The notes beneath the pieces were generated by a model that did no database searches, was not told the origin of the DNA, and was given only the letters and a program-made list of their open reading frames with translations. Both the position numbers and the translations under genes were made by a program. A stretch of DNA of 6,264 bases from an uncultured Beijerinckiaceae bacterium (GTDB lineage: Bacteria; Pseudomonadota; Alphaproteobacteria; Rhizobiales; Beijerinckiaceae): NCBI GenBank assembly GCA_937863205.1, contig CALMGA010000186.1, forward strand, positions 728-6,991, read 5' to 3'. Positions 1-5,822 of this stretch are shown one piece after another (positions within the stretch are counted from its first letter, which is position 1; the number at the start of each line of letters is the position of its first letter).

Positions 1-922
1 CACCCCTTGCGGACAACAGGTCGGCGATCTCGCGGTCGACCCGAGCGTGGGTCTCACCGAGATCCTTCGTGCTTTGCCAAACAGTTTCCTGCGGGATGAC
101 GAGGAAGCCGGCGGTGAAGGGATTGCGGAACAGTTCGCCGCAGGCCTGGACCACGCCGTGGCTCTTGGCCTCGTCGCCAAGACAGTCGAGCTCGTTAAGG
201 CAGGCGTAGAAGGAGCTTCCGCGGCAGCTCGGCAGGTCGCCGCCGCACGGCAGAATGCCGATCCCGACCGTCAGCGCCGCCCGACCGAGTGCGACTGTCG
301 AGAGATGGCGCGCAATGTCCGGCATGATGCCGCTGCCGGCGCCTCCGCCGAGGCCGAAGACGACGCAAACGACTGGCTGGGCATCAGCCGAGAGGACCTT
401 CTCGCTGAAGCGTCGCAGTGCCGACCTGAGAGGCCGCTCGCCATCATAGTAGGCGCGGCCGTAGAGAGCCTTGGCATAAGCCCGCCGCACATGGGCCGGG
501 TCGCCGCCCTGCGGTAACGTGAAGGATTCCGGCAGCCAATTGACCATGCCGCCATCCCCGGCGAGCATCGGATACTCCAGCTGGAGGAAGCTGCCATAGC
601 GCTCCATCGTCGCCGCGAGTTCGCCGGCACTCGGCATGGATAGCTGCACGATCTCGACATCGGCCCGACCGGCCGGCGCGTCGGCAAGGGTGCTGCGCAG
701 GCGGTCGAGATCCTCGCCGCCGACGTCCACGACGACGGCCGAAATCCGCGGTCCTTTCTCCGTCAAACCGCGCACAACGGCGGCGACGACGTCCGCACCG
801 GCCTTACCGAGCCCGACGATGTTGACGGAGAACGGCAGCGACTGATCCTCGGCAACGCGGTGGATCCCGCGCTTCAAGGCGTCGAGCTTGCGCTTTGCGA
901 GCCGTTCTTCTGTTGTCGCCAC
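1..922 (-). CDS. FtsZ/tubulin-superfamily GTPase-like protein (3' end outside window)
   Basis: The frame is open for about 307 codons from a GTG at 922 to the window edge. The GTG start is supported by GGAAAGG six bases upstream and by the lack of an in-frame ATG nearby. After a charged N-terminal helix, residues 33-42 (VNIVGLGKAG) fit the first nucleotide-binding loop of FtsZ/tubulin. Residues 184-198 end in GLGGGAGSG, matching the tubulin signature GGGTGSG with Ala for Thr. Residues 217-225 (LTVGIGILP) and 272-279 (GFLVIPQE) fit the next two core strands of FtsZ, and a helix ending in EIADLL follows. The T7 catalytic loop and C-terminal domain would lie beyond the window, so GTPase competence cannot be judged. 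The region between residues 85 and 180 is unlike classical FtsZ, so this is probably not the division protein but one of the FtsZ-like families or another bacterial tubulin homologue, presumably a cytoplasmic polymer-former. It is divergent from amiR. The family call is fairly sure; the function is unknown. Confidence 0.8.
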   Translation of the reverse strand, partial: MATTEERLAKRKLDALKRGIHRVAEDQSLPFSVNIVGLGKAGADVVAAVVRGLTEKGPRISAVVVDVGGEDLDRLRSTLADAPAGRADVEIVQLSMPSAGELAATMERYGSFLQLEYPMLAGDGGMVNWLPESFTLPQGGDPAHVRRAYAKALYGRAYYDGERPLRSALRRFSEKVLSADAQPVVCVVFGLGGGAGSGIMPDIARHLSTVALGRAALTVGIGILPCGGDLPSCRGSSFYACLNELDCLGDEAKSHGVVQACGELFRNPFTAGFLVIPQETVWQSTKDLGETHARVDREIADLLSARG

Positions 923-928
923 TAAATG

Positions 929-935
929 CCTTTCC
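929..935 (-). promoter_or_regulatory. Ribosome binding site fixing the GTG start of the tubulin-like gene
   Basis: On the minus strand GGAAAGG is followed by six bases (CATTTA) and then GTG at 922-920. The spacing is ideal, and no ATG lies in frame nearby. This site decides the start of a gene that an ATG-only search would miss. Confidence 0.65.
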
Positions 936-980
936 AACGGCACCGTCGGACCGACGGCACTCGACGTCGCCAAGCCGAGC

Positions 981-1035
981 AAAACGCAAAAGGCCTCCGT
1001 TCTGCCCGTGAGATCACGAGACGAACGGAGGCCTT
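981..1035 (-). terminator. Leftward terminator-like hairpin in the leader of the tubulin-like gene
   Basis: Bases 990-1002 and 1023-1035 form a perfect 13-bp stem (AAGGCCTCCGTTC type). The 20-base loop contains a second 5-bp hairpin, CGTGA (1007-1011) with TCACG (1014-1018). Read leftward, the stem is followed by TTTTGCGTTTT, whereas the rightward side has no T run, so it points left. No clear leftward gene ends just before it, and the tubulin-like gene starts about 60 bases further on. It may therefore be an attenuator in that gene's leader, or the end of a small RNA starting near 1070. Confidence 0.6.
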
Positions 1036-1486
1036 GATGCCTTCGAGCGGGGTGGCTTTGTTGCCTTGGCAGTGAAAGAAGCGTCGAGACCGCTCTTGTC
1101 AACAGCTTCCCGGGGATCGCCGATCGATCCGGCGCCTCGGCCGATCGCTGCGCTTCCGGTCAGACATCAGAGCGCGCCGACCGTCTCCCAATGCAAACAA
1201 GGCCTGTTTCGGCAGATCGGCACGCCCCATGCACAGCCGGCAGGCAGCGCCGGCGCCTGGGGCAGGCAAAGACAGCTCTCGAATGGGCAGGCTTGCGGAA
1301 TCTTTCGGCGATGGGTTCACTCTCAACACTTATCTATGTAACTGTCCTAGTAGCAACGAGCGTCAAGATAACGCGGTCGTAGGCTATGGACCGGTACTGA
1401 CCATCCGGCCCCTCCCTTTCGTTTGAGGCGACCTCTCGTCATCGTACGGAAGCCGCGCGCTGGCAGGCAACCGAGCGTCGACAACG

Positions 1487-2125
1487 ATGATCAAGAACCA
1501 CGGCGGATCACCGCACTCGAGGAAGCTCGGCGACACCGCTGGCCAGCCGCACCTGAAGCTGGAAGGGATGACGGCGGCCGTCGTCACGTCGCGCGACGAA
1601 GCCGGCGACTTCCTCATCCGCGAACTGCAACGCTTGCGCCTCATCACGCACAACATCCTTCCCTCGGCGGAGCCGCTGCCGGCCAATGCCGACATCGTCT
1701 ATTGCGATTACGCGCCCAACCTGTCGCGTCGCGTGCCCTGGCTGACCGGAGGCGGCCAGGCCGCGCTCGTGGTGATCCTGCCGCAGACCGAAGGGATCGT
1801 GGCGGACGCGCTGGCGGCTATGGCGCCGCATGCGGTCCTCGCGCGTCCGTTCACGCCCAACGCCATCCTGGCCAGCCTCGTCGTGGCGCGTTCGCTGAGC
1901 CGCTACGAGCAGCGCCTGCGCAACAAGGTCGAACGGCTGGAAGAGAACCTGCGGTCGATGCGCACGGTGGAGCGGGCGAAGACGTTGCTGATGTCGGCAC
2001 GAGGCTTGAGCGACGAGGAAGCCTACAAGCACATCCGCAGCCAAGCCATGGCGCGCCGCATGGCGGTCAGCGAACTGGCTGCAGCGATCGTCTCCTCGTT
2101 CGAGATCCTCGGCGACGCGCCTTGA
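1487..2125 (+). CDS. amiR: AmiR-type transcription antiterminator (ANTAR domain)
   Basis: This is a 212-residue protein; Pseudomonas AmiR is about 196. Residues about 28-135 fit the degenerate receiver-like domain of AmiR, which is not phosphorylated. Residues about 140-162 (RNKVERLEENLR) form a coiled-coil linker. Residues about 145-205 fit an ANTAR RNA-binding domain: an AKTLLM helix, then GLSDEEAYKHIRSQAM, then a final helix ending FEIL. In this family AmiR is held inactive by AmiC; when AmiC binds an amide, AmiR is freed and prevents termination in a leader RNA. ATG at 1487 is the first start in the frame, which is closed by TGA at 1424. The ribosome site is weak, and the first 25 or so residues have no counterpart in Pseudomonas AmiR; ATG at 1568 is an alternative, but its purine run abuts the start. 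The gene stops just before the decayed IS5 element and is separated from the amiC-like gene by about 2 kb. Confidence 0.85.
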   Translation: MIKNHGGSPHSRKLGDTAGQPHLKLEGMTAAVVTSRDEAGDFLIRELQRLRLITHNILPSAEPLPANADIVYCDYAPNLSRRVPWLTGGGQAALVVILPQTEGIVADALAAMAPHAVLARPFTPNAILASLVVARSLSRYEQRLRNKVERLEENLRSMRTVERAKTLLMSARGLSDEEAYKHIRSQAMARRMAVSELAAAIVSSFEILGDAP

Positions 2126-2935
2126 CTCGGGTTGAGGCTCGATCGGCGCCGGAAGGCGGTAGCGGCGGCGAGGGCGACCGCTGAGGTGAAGTCGGCCGCA
2201 AGTTTGTCATCGCGGGTGGGCGCGCGCCGGAAGTCCTTCCGGCGTGAAGACATCGCCTCGACGCGCCAACGATCGTTATAGCGACGCCGATCGTAGCGGA
2301 TCGAGCGCTTGCGCGCGTTTGCCGGCAATGGCCGGCGTCATTGCCGCTTGCGTTCAGCGCGGCGCGCAGGTGGTGAGCGTCGTAGCCGCAATCGGCGATG
2401 AGCGCCGCATGCGGCCCAGCGCAGCCCCGAGTGAGCGGGCACGGCTGTCACGTCGGCGGCGTTGCCCGGCGTGAGGTGGAGGGCCGCCGATCGCCCGGTG
2501 ACGTCGGCAGGGACGCGGACACTCAGGGTTTGGCCCGTCGCGCGACGGGCTGATGGCTCGGCGCATCGACCCCCTTTGCTGCCGCGGCGAGCCTTGACAT
2601 GGCTTCTTTCAAGCGTGGCCGCTTCGGCGGCCCAGCCCGCCTCGGCGACCGCCGCCAGCATGGCGCGCCAGAAGCCGCGGCGTGACCACCTGTTGAAGCG
2701 GTTGTACACCGTGGTGGGGAGCCCATAGGCGTCCGGGCAGTCCTGCCAGCGTGACTCGCTTTTCAGCACCTGCACGATGCTTGGCAGAATGCGTCGGTCA
2801 TCCAACCGGCGGGTGCCGGGTTGGTTGGTCGGCATGAACGGCCCGATCACCGCCCATTGCTCGTCGGACAACCAGAACAGCTCCGCCGTTGCCCCTATCT
2901 TCCAACAGTGCGCGCTGGCGCCAGCCAGATACTTC
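2126..2935 (-). mobile_element. IS5-family (IS427-like) insertion sequence remnant; ends approximate
   Basis: The extent is set by the transposase remnant plus a typical short non-coding margin; I could not match terminal inverted repeats or a target duplication by eye. The left margin abuts the amiR stop. A perfect 12-base palindrome GCTGGCGCCAGC lies at 2914-2925 near the presumed right margin. Its role is unknown. Confidence 0.55.
2131..2889 (-). pseudogene. Decayed IS5-family transposase
   Basis: Reading left from about 2889, the translation has the typical N-terminus of IS5-family (IS427-like) transposases: AELFWLSDEQWAVIGPFMP, then DDRRI, TTVYNRFNRWSRRGFW and HVKARR. Further on, LIADCGYDAHHLRAAL (about 2400-2350) sits in a second frame. 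The C-terminal part, KRSIRYDRRRYNDRWRVEAM then DKLAADF and AVALAAATAF, is in a third frame (about 2320-2140). The gene is inactive by several marks: the expected ATG is ACG (2889-2887), the first DDE aspartate (family pattern IDSTHVKA) reads LERSHVKA, there are at least two frame changes near 2410-2310, and the final TGG-plus-stop is lost, so the frame reads on into amiR antisense. The second Asp (ADCGYD) and the final Glu (RVEAM) remain. Elements of this group sometimes use two frames, but the lost start and Asp argue for decay. Confidence 0.85.
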
Positions 2936-3196
2936 TCGGATACGATACCTTGATTGCGTCTTGATATGCACTCGGGAACCACGCGTTCGACGAGGAAGTG
3001 CGACGCGCCCAAAGGCACCCCATCGCGTCGCAAACCGTTGCGCATGTCCAGACAGGCCTTGCGCGCGCCGAGGCCGGCGCACGGTGGGTGGAAGTGTAGT
3101 CTCCTGCGCACCACAGGGGCGGAGAGGAAGGCGGCAGGGCGATGATCGGCCCGGCTCATTGCCATCTTTTCGGCGGCGTCGGGCGGCGGCTGGCCT
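2890..3196. other. Region with no assignable gene
   Basis: This is about 300 bases between the transposase remnant and the peroxiredoxin stop. A leftward frame is open from 3165 straight into the transposase frame. It contains a protein-like stretch (LRRDGVPLGASHF, VERVV, SEKYLAG), but I recognise no family and see no ribosome site. It may be another broken transposase or simply the absence of stops in GC-rich DNA. GGCCTTCAGGCC at 3192-3203 is a short inverted repeat over the peroxiredoxin stop without a T run, so a weak terminator at best. Confidence 0.4.
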
Positions 3197-3691
3197 TCAG
3201 GCCGCGCGCATGGACTTGAGCATCTCCTCGGCGCTCGACACCTTGTGGTCGACGAAGTTGTCTTCGACCTTCAGGCTCTCGACGGTGCCGTCATTGACCA
3301 CCATCGCGTAGCGCTCCGACCGCGTGCCCAGGCCGAAGCTCGACGCATCAACCGCGAGGCCGATCGTGGTGGTGAAGTCGGCGGATGCGTCCGCCAGCAT
3401 CTCGATTTTGCCGTTCGCTTCCAGCGCCTCGCCGAAAGCCTTCATCACGAAGCAGTCGTTGATGGAAATGCAGGCGAGCTCGTCGATCCCGCCGGCCTTG
3501 AACTCCGTCGCCTTTTCGACGTAGCCGGGAAGGTGGTTGCCTTGGCAGACGGGAGTGAACGCCCCCGGTATGCCGAACAGCAGCACGCGTTTCCCGGCGA
3601 AGAAGTCGTCGGTGGTGATGTCGCTGAAGCCGCAGTCGCCGAAGCGCTTGAAGGTCACGGATGGGAGCTTGTCTCCGACCTGGATCGGCAT
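3197..3691 (-). CDS. Peroxiredoxin, Prx5/PrxII type (AhpC/TSA-redoxin family)
   Basis: This 164-residue cytoplasmic thiol peroxidase reduces hydrogen peroxide and organic hydroperoxides. The active-site segment PGAFTPVCQGNHLPGY spans residues 42-57, with peroxidatic Cys49 and the supporting Thr46 of the PxxxTxxC motif. Arg127 in SERYAMVV is the conserved arginine of the catalytic site. Cys74 (ELACISIND) lies 25 residues after Cys49, the spacing of the resolving cysteine in PrxII-type enzymes, so an intramolecular disulfide is likely; Cys80 is a further cysteine. Length and end points are normal for the family. ATG at 3691-3689 is chosen because the homologous N-terminus begins MPIQVGDKLP and AAGGAG lies 10 bases upstream (3707-3702); an in-frame start at 3736 would add 15 unrelated residues. 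It is transcribed towards the IS remnant, alone as far as visible. It has no obvious tie to amide sensing. Confidence 0.95.
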   Translation of the reverse strand: MPIQVGDKLPSVTFKRFGDCGFSDITTDDFFAGKRVLLFGIPGAFTPVCQGNHLPGYVEKATEFKAGGIDELACISINDCFVMKAFGEALEANGKIEMLADASADFTTTIGLAVDASSFGLGTRSERYAMVVNDGTVESLKVEDNFVDHKVSSAEEMLKSMRAA

Positions 3692-3873
3692 GGGTTGAGA
3701 ACTCCTTGGGGAAAGGATCCGGCTTCGTCGCACCACCCTACACCCGATGGCGGACCGGGAGCAGAGACACGCCGCTTTCGATCATCGTGAGGTCGAGGAT
3801 CGGCGACAGCCGGTGTTGTGAAATCTTGGGCCGCACCCATTGACCCGAAGGCTTGCGCGCGGCTGCAGACGAG

Positions 3874-3916
3874 AAAAAGCCCCGCTCAGCCCGCCGGAGG
3901 CGGATCAAACGGGGCT
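3874..3916 (-). terminator. Leftward terminator-like hairpin upstream of the peroxiredoxin gene
   Basis: AGCCCCG (3878-3884) pairs with CGGGGCT (3910-3916). Inside, CCGCC (3891-3895) pairs with GGCGG (3899-3903) around a GGA loop. Read leftward the outer stem runs into TTTTTC (3878-3873), so it is oriented towards the peroxiredoxin gene, about 190 bases away. No leftward gene precedes it. It could be an attenuator, a small-RNA terminator, or a barrier against antisense transcription from the amiC side. Confidence 0.6.
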
Positions 3917-4091
3917 ATGAAGCCGGATGACGGTGGCATTGGCGCCGCAGCAAAGGTTGCGCAGCGCAGCATGATTGTCAACAGCGTCAAACAAAGGCGC
4001 GACGCAGTGCAAACCGAAGATCTGGGCACACCTCATGCTATGGTGAACCTGGAGATCGCAATCGACATCTCTTGACGTTAATCGGGGAAGA

Positions 4092-4127
4092 GGGTCGGGA
4101 TGCGCGGCGTCGAGGACGTAGAGACCC
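4092..4127 (+). promoter_or_regulatory. Possible RNA stem enclosing the amiC ribosome site
   Basis: GGGTC (4092-4096) can pair with GACCC (4123-4127), which directly precedes the ATG at 4128. Within it CGTC (4108-4111) can pair with GACG (4115-4118) around the purine-rich GAGGA (4112-4116), the likely Shine-Dalgarno. The pairing could limit translation. It is short and unproven. Confidence 0.3.
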
Positions 4128-5291
4128 ATGACTCGTGCGGTCAGGACGGAGGCGCCTTGGCGCGTCGGCGTGTTGTTTGCCCAAACCGGATGCACCGCCG
4201 CCACGGAACGAACGCAGCTGAGCGGGACGCTGCTCGCCATCGAAGAAATCAACGCCGCCGGCGGCGTCGCTGGCCGGGAAATCCAGCCGGTCGTCTACGA
4301 CCCTGGTGCGGGCGAGATTCCTCATGCCTTCCTGGCCAAGAAGCTGCTGACCGAGGACGGCGTGACCTCCATCTTCGGTTGCTACACTTCGGCCAGTCGC
4401 CGTGCGGTGATGCCGATCGTTGAACGCCTCAACGGCCTGCTGTGGTATCCGACGACATACGAGGGCTATGAGTTCTCTCCCAACGTCATCTACACCGGTG
4501 CGGCACCGAACCAGAACAGTCTCGAACTGTGCCGATACATGATGGAGAACTATGGAACACGGTTCTACCTGATCGGCTCGGACTACACCTATCCCCGGTA
4601 CTCCAACAAGCTGGTGCGCGAGCTGCTCGCCGCGCATGGTGGCGCCGTGGTCGGGGAGCGTTACGTCAACATGCAGGCCGATCGCGGTGACTTCGCGCCA
4701 TTGATGCGCGACATCCGTGATGCGTCGCCGGACGTGATCTTCTCGACCGTCGTCGGCGACGGCACGAGCGCCCTCTACCAGGCCTACGCGGAGGCCGGTT
4801 TCGACCCCCGGCGGATGCCGATCGCCAGCCTCACCACCACCGAAGCGGAACTGCGGGCGATGGGCTTTGCGGTGGGTGAAGGGCACATCACCGCGGCGAG
4901 CTACTTCGAAGGGATCCAGACCCGGGCCAACGAGAGCTTCGTCGGCCGCTTCAAGCAGAAGTTCGGCAGCGATCAGTCCACCAACGTTTGTGCCGAGACC
5001 GCCTACTTCCAGGTCTACCTGTTCGCGCAGGCGCTGGCCCAGGCGAACTCCATGGAAACCGATGACCTGCTCCCGTTCGCGTTGCAGGCCGCCTTCGACG
5101 CTCCGCAGGGGCGGGTCGAGATCAACCCCGCTTCCGGCCATGCCAACCTTTGGGCAAGGATCGGCCGTGCCAATCGGTTCGGCCAGTTCGACATGATCTG
5201 GGAGTCGGCGGCACCCGTGGCGTCGGATCCCTTCATGATCTGCTCGGCGACCGAGCGGAACAGGACATCACCACCGCGGTTACGCAGGTAG
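4128..5291 (+). CDS. amiC: AmiC-type cytoplasmic amide sensor, negative regulator of AmiR
   Basis: At 387 residues it matches Pseudomonas AmiC (about 385) throughout, and it belongs to the type I periplasmic binding protein fold. There is no signal peptide; the domain begins at residue 11 (WRVGVLFAQTG), so it acts in the cytoplasm, as AmiC does. Ligand-site segments are kept: [13 protein letters not shown] (84-96) with Tyr86 and Ser88, WYPTTYEG (106-113) with Tyr107 and Thr109, and GSDYTYP (150-156) with Tyr155. The AmiC proline after the Thr of YPTPYEG is Thr110 here. FSTVVGDGTSALY and PIASLTTTEAE also match AmiC strongly. In the family, amide-free AmiC binds AmiR and blocks antitermination. 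ATG at 4128 follows GAGGA at 11 bases. The next gene, 531 bases on, encodes an exported relative. A UrtA-like transporter protein lacking its leader is less likely, given the AmiC-specific segments and the amiR in the same window. Confidence 0.88.
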   Translation: MTRAVRTEAPWRVGVLFAQTGCTAATERTQLSGTLLAIEEINAAGGVAGREIQPVVYDPGAGEIPHAFLAKKLLTEDGVTSIFGCYTSASRRAVMPIVERLNGLLWYPTTYEGYEFSPNVIYTGAAPNQNSLELCRYMMENYGTRFYLIGSDYTYPRYSNKLVRELLAAHGGAVVGERYVNMQADRGDFAPLMRDIRDASPDVIFSTVVGDGTSALYQAYAEAGFDPRRMPIASLTTTEAELRAMGFAVGEGHITAASYFEGIQTRANESFVGRFKQKFGSDQSTNVCAETAYFQVYLFAQALAQANSMETDDLLPFALQAAFDAPQGRVEINPASGHANLWARIGRANRFGQFDMIWESAAPVASDPFMICSATERNRTSPPRLRR

Positions 5292-5370
5292 CGGGCGCTC
5301 ACGCGGACTGCCACGTTTTCCGCCGGCATCCGCCGCGGCCGCGATCAGGAGAATGCCACCGGCTGTCGCC

Positions 5371-5400
5371 TTGACAAGTGTAATCGGCGGTTTCTATCAT
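5371..5400 (+). promoter_or_regulatory. Sigma-70-type promoter for the binding-protein operon
   Basis: TTGACA (5371-5376) and TATCAT (5395-5400) are separated by 18 bases. This is a perfect -35 hexamer and a -10 hexamer with four of six consensus bases, the best pair I found in the window. Transcription would start at about 5406-5408. Confidence 0.65.
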
Positions 5401-5402
5401 GC

Positions 5403-5434
5403 TCGCGAGGTAACATCGCGGAGTTTTCGCGAGG
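5403..5434 (+). repeat. Three TCGCGRRG repeats at the transcription start
   Basis: TCGCGAGG (5403-5410), TCGCGGAG (5416-5423) and TCGCGAGG (5427-5434) follow the -10 box directly, with start-to-start spacings of 13 and 11 bases. As the core TCGCGA is self-complementary, the set also forms overlapping inverted repeats. The position suits an operator; no bound protein can be named. Confidence 0.45.
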
Positions 5435-5537
5435 CAGCGTCAACCGGTCATCAAGCCTCGGCTTGGCGATTAATTGGGTCGGCGCTGGACCCGGAGATCC
5501 GGCCGACTCGCCCCGGCCCGGATCACGCGCTCGGTCC

Positions 5538-5575
5538 GGCTTGAGTGCATCAGCCCGGCGGACAACAAGGTCCGC
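5538..5575 (+). promoter_or_regulatory. Tandem six-base-loop hairpins, candidate AmiR (ANTAR) RNA target
   Basis: Hairpin 1: GGCTTG (5538-5543), loop AGTGCA (5544-5549), TCAGCC (5550-5555), giving four Watson-Crick pairs, one U-C mismatch and a closing G-U. Hairpin 2: GCGGAC (5558-5563), loop AACAAG (5564-5569), GTCCGC (5570-5575), six perfect pairs. The two 18-base hairpins are two bases apart. Known ANTAR targets are paired hairpins whose six-base loops have A at position 1 and G at position 4. Loop 1 fits both; loop 2 has A at 1 but A at 4. No strong terminator follows closely, which weakens the call. Confidence 0.4.
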
Positions 5576-5730
5576 TTAAGCATCCCGTCCTTCCACCGCT
5601 ACCAAGCGCGCCGTGCGGGCGCATGCCTGCACGAGTCAGGCCTGCGTGTGAACGAAGCGGGGTGTCGCGGCCGATCCGTCGCGATAGCGGATTGGTTCAG
5701 CCTTGCCGCATCGTCGTTGCTCTCGCAGCG

Positions 5731-5759
5731 TCGTTGCAGGCCGACTTCGTTGCAGGCCG
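5731..5759 (+). repeat. Direct repeat of 13 bases
   Basis: TCGTTGCAGGCCG occurs at 5731-5743 and again at 5747-5759, a period of 16 bases. A shorter related string (CGTCGTTGC) lies just upstream, at 5712-5720. It lies about 65-90 bases before the binding-protein start, within its presumed leader. Confidence 0.5.
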
Positions 5760-5822
5760 TTGTCGCCGACCGACACGTTCTTCCAACTTCGACCCCGGTC
5801 GTCGACCAAGGATAGCTTGCCC

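Larger units (their letters stand above)
923..1486. other. Divergent intergenic region without a convincing gene
   Basis: This is 564 bases between the tubulin-like gene and amiR. Short open frames exist on both strands (for example 1099-1329 leftward and 1066-1341 rightward), but none looks like a known protein or has a good ribosome site. A frame without an ATG also runs leftward to a stop at 1014, inside the hairpin. Bases 1097-1102 read TTGACA leftward, with a poor -10 partner. Bases about 1319-1375 are noticeably richer in A/T than the rest and are the most likely place for the amiR promoter, but I see no clear -35/-10 pair. The frame upstream of the amiR ATG is closed by TGA at 1424-1426. 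Confidence 0.5.
3692..4127. other. Divergent control region between peroxiredoxin and amiC-like genes
   Basis: This 436-base region has no gene I can support. It holds the leftward hairpin at 3878-3916, a TTGACA read leftward at 3981-3976 and a TTGACG read rightward at about 4073-4078, neither with a good -10 partner. A leftward open frame overlapping the start of amiC ends at 3905, just inside the hairpin, but its composition gives no sign of being a gene. Confidence 0.45.
5292..5822 (+). other. Long leader/control region of the binding-protein gene, no gene seen
   Basis: This is 531 bases between amiC and the exported binding protein. No open frame in it has convincing protein character; the longest (5474-5815) is a chance frame. 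It contains a good promoter (5371-5400), a triple repeat (5403-5434) and several hairpins: CAAGCC/GGCTTG at 5452-5465, CCGG-AGAT-CCGG at 5491-5502, and the tandem pair at 5538-5575. It also holds a direct repeat (5731-5759) and a weak hairpin TGTCG-CCGAC-CGACA (5761-5775) followed by CGTTCTTCC. If transcription starts near 5407 the untranslated leader is about 415 bases, long enough for leader control. Confidence 0.55.

Noticed and set aside
47..687. Rightward frame at 47-517 and leftward frame at 271-687
   Set aside because: Both are wrong frames over the GTG-started tubulin-like gene, whose frame has the nucleotide-loop motifs.
1423..2184. A 253-codon rightward frame overlapping amiR
   Set aside because: It is rich in Arg, Ala and Gly and resembles nothing; it is the shifted frame of the amiR gene, whose own frame matches AmiR over its receiver-like and ANTAR regions.
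3245..3790. A 181-codon rightward frame across the peroxiredoxin
   Set aside because: It is antisense to a clearly recognised peroxiredoxin gene.
3934..3949. Sigma-54-like promoter (TGGCA, then GC with the GG-N10-GC spacing) before amiC
   Set aside because: Only the GG and GC pair and part of the -24 box fit; the -12 element reads CCGCA rather than TTGCA, and such spacing arises often by chance in GC-rich DNA.
3905..4252. Leftward frame ending at the hairpin, as a possible small protein or leader peptide
   Set aside because: It overlaps the start of amiC on the other strand, has no ribosome site at a suitable start and shows no recognisable protein character.
4038..5141. A 367-codon leftward frame across amiC
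   Set aside because: It is antisense to amiC, whose match to the AmiC family is unambiguous; long antisense frames are common in GC-rich DNA.
5401..5428. Hairpin CTCGCGA/TCGCGGAG followed by TTTT as a terminator
   Set aside because: It begins two bases after the -10 box, so its left arm would be only partly transcribed from this promoter; it fits better as a DNA repeat.
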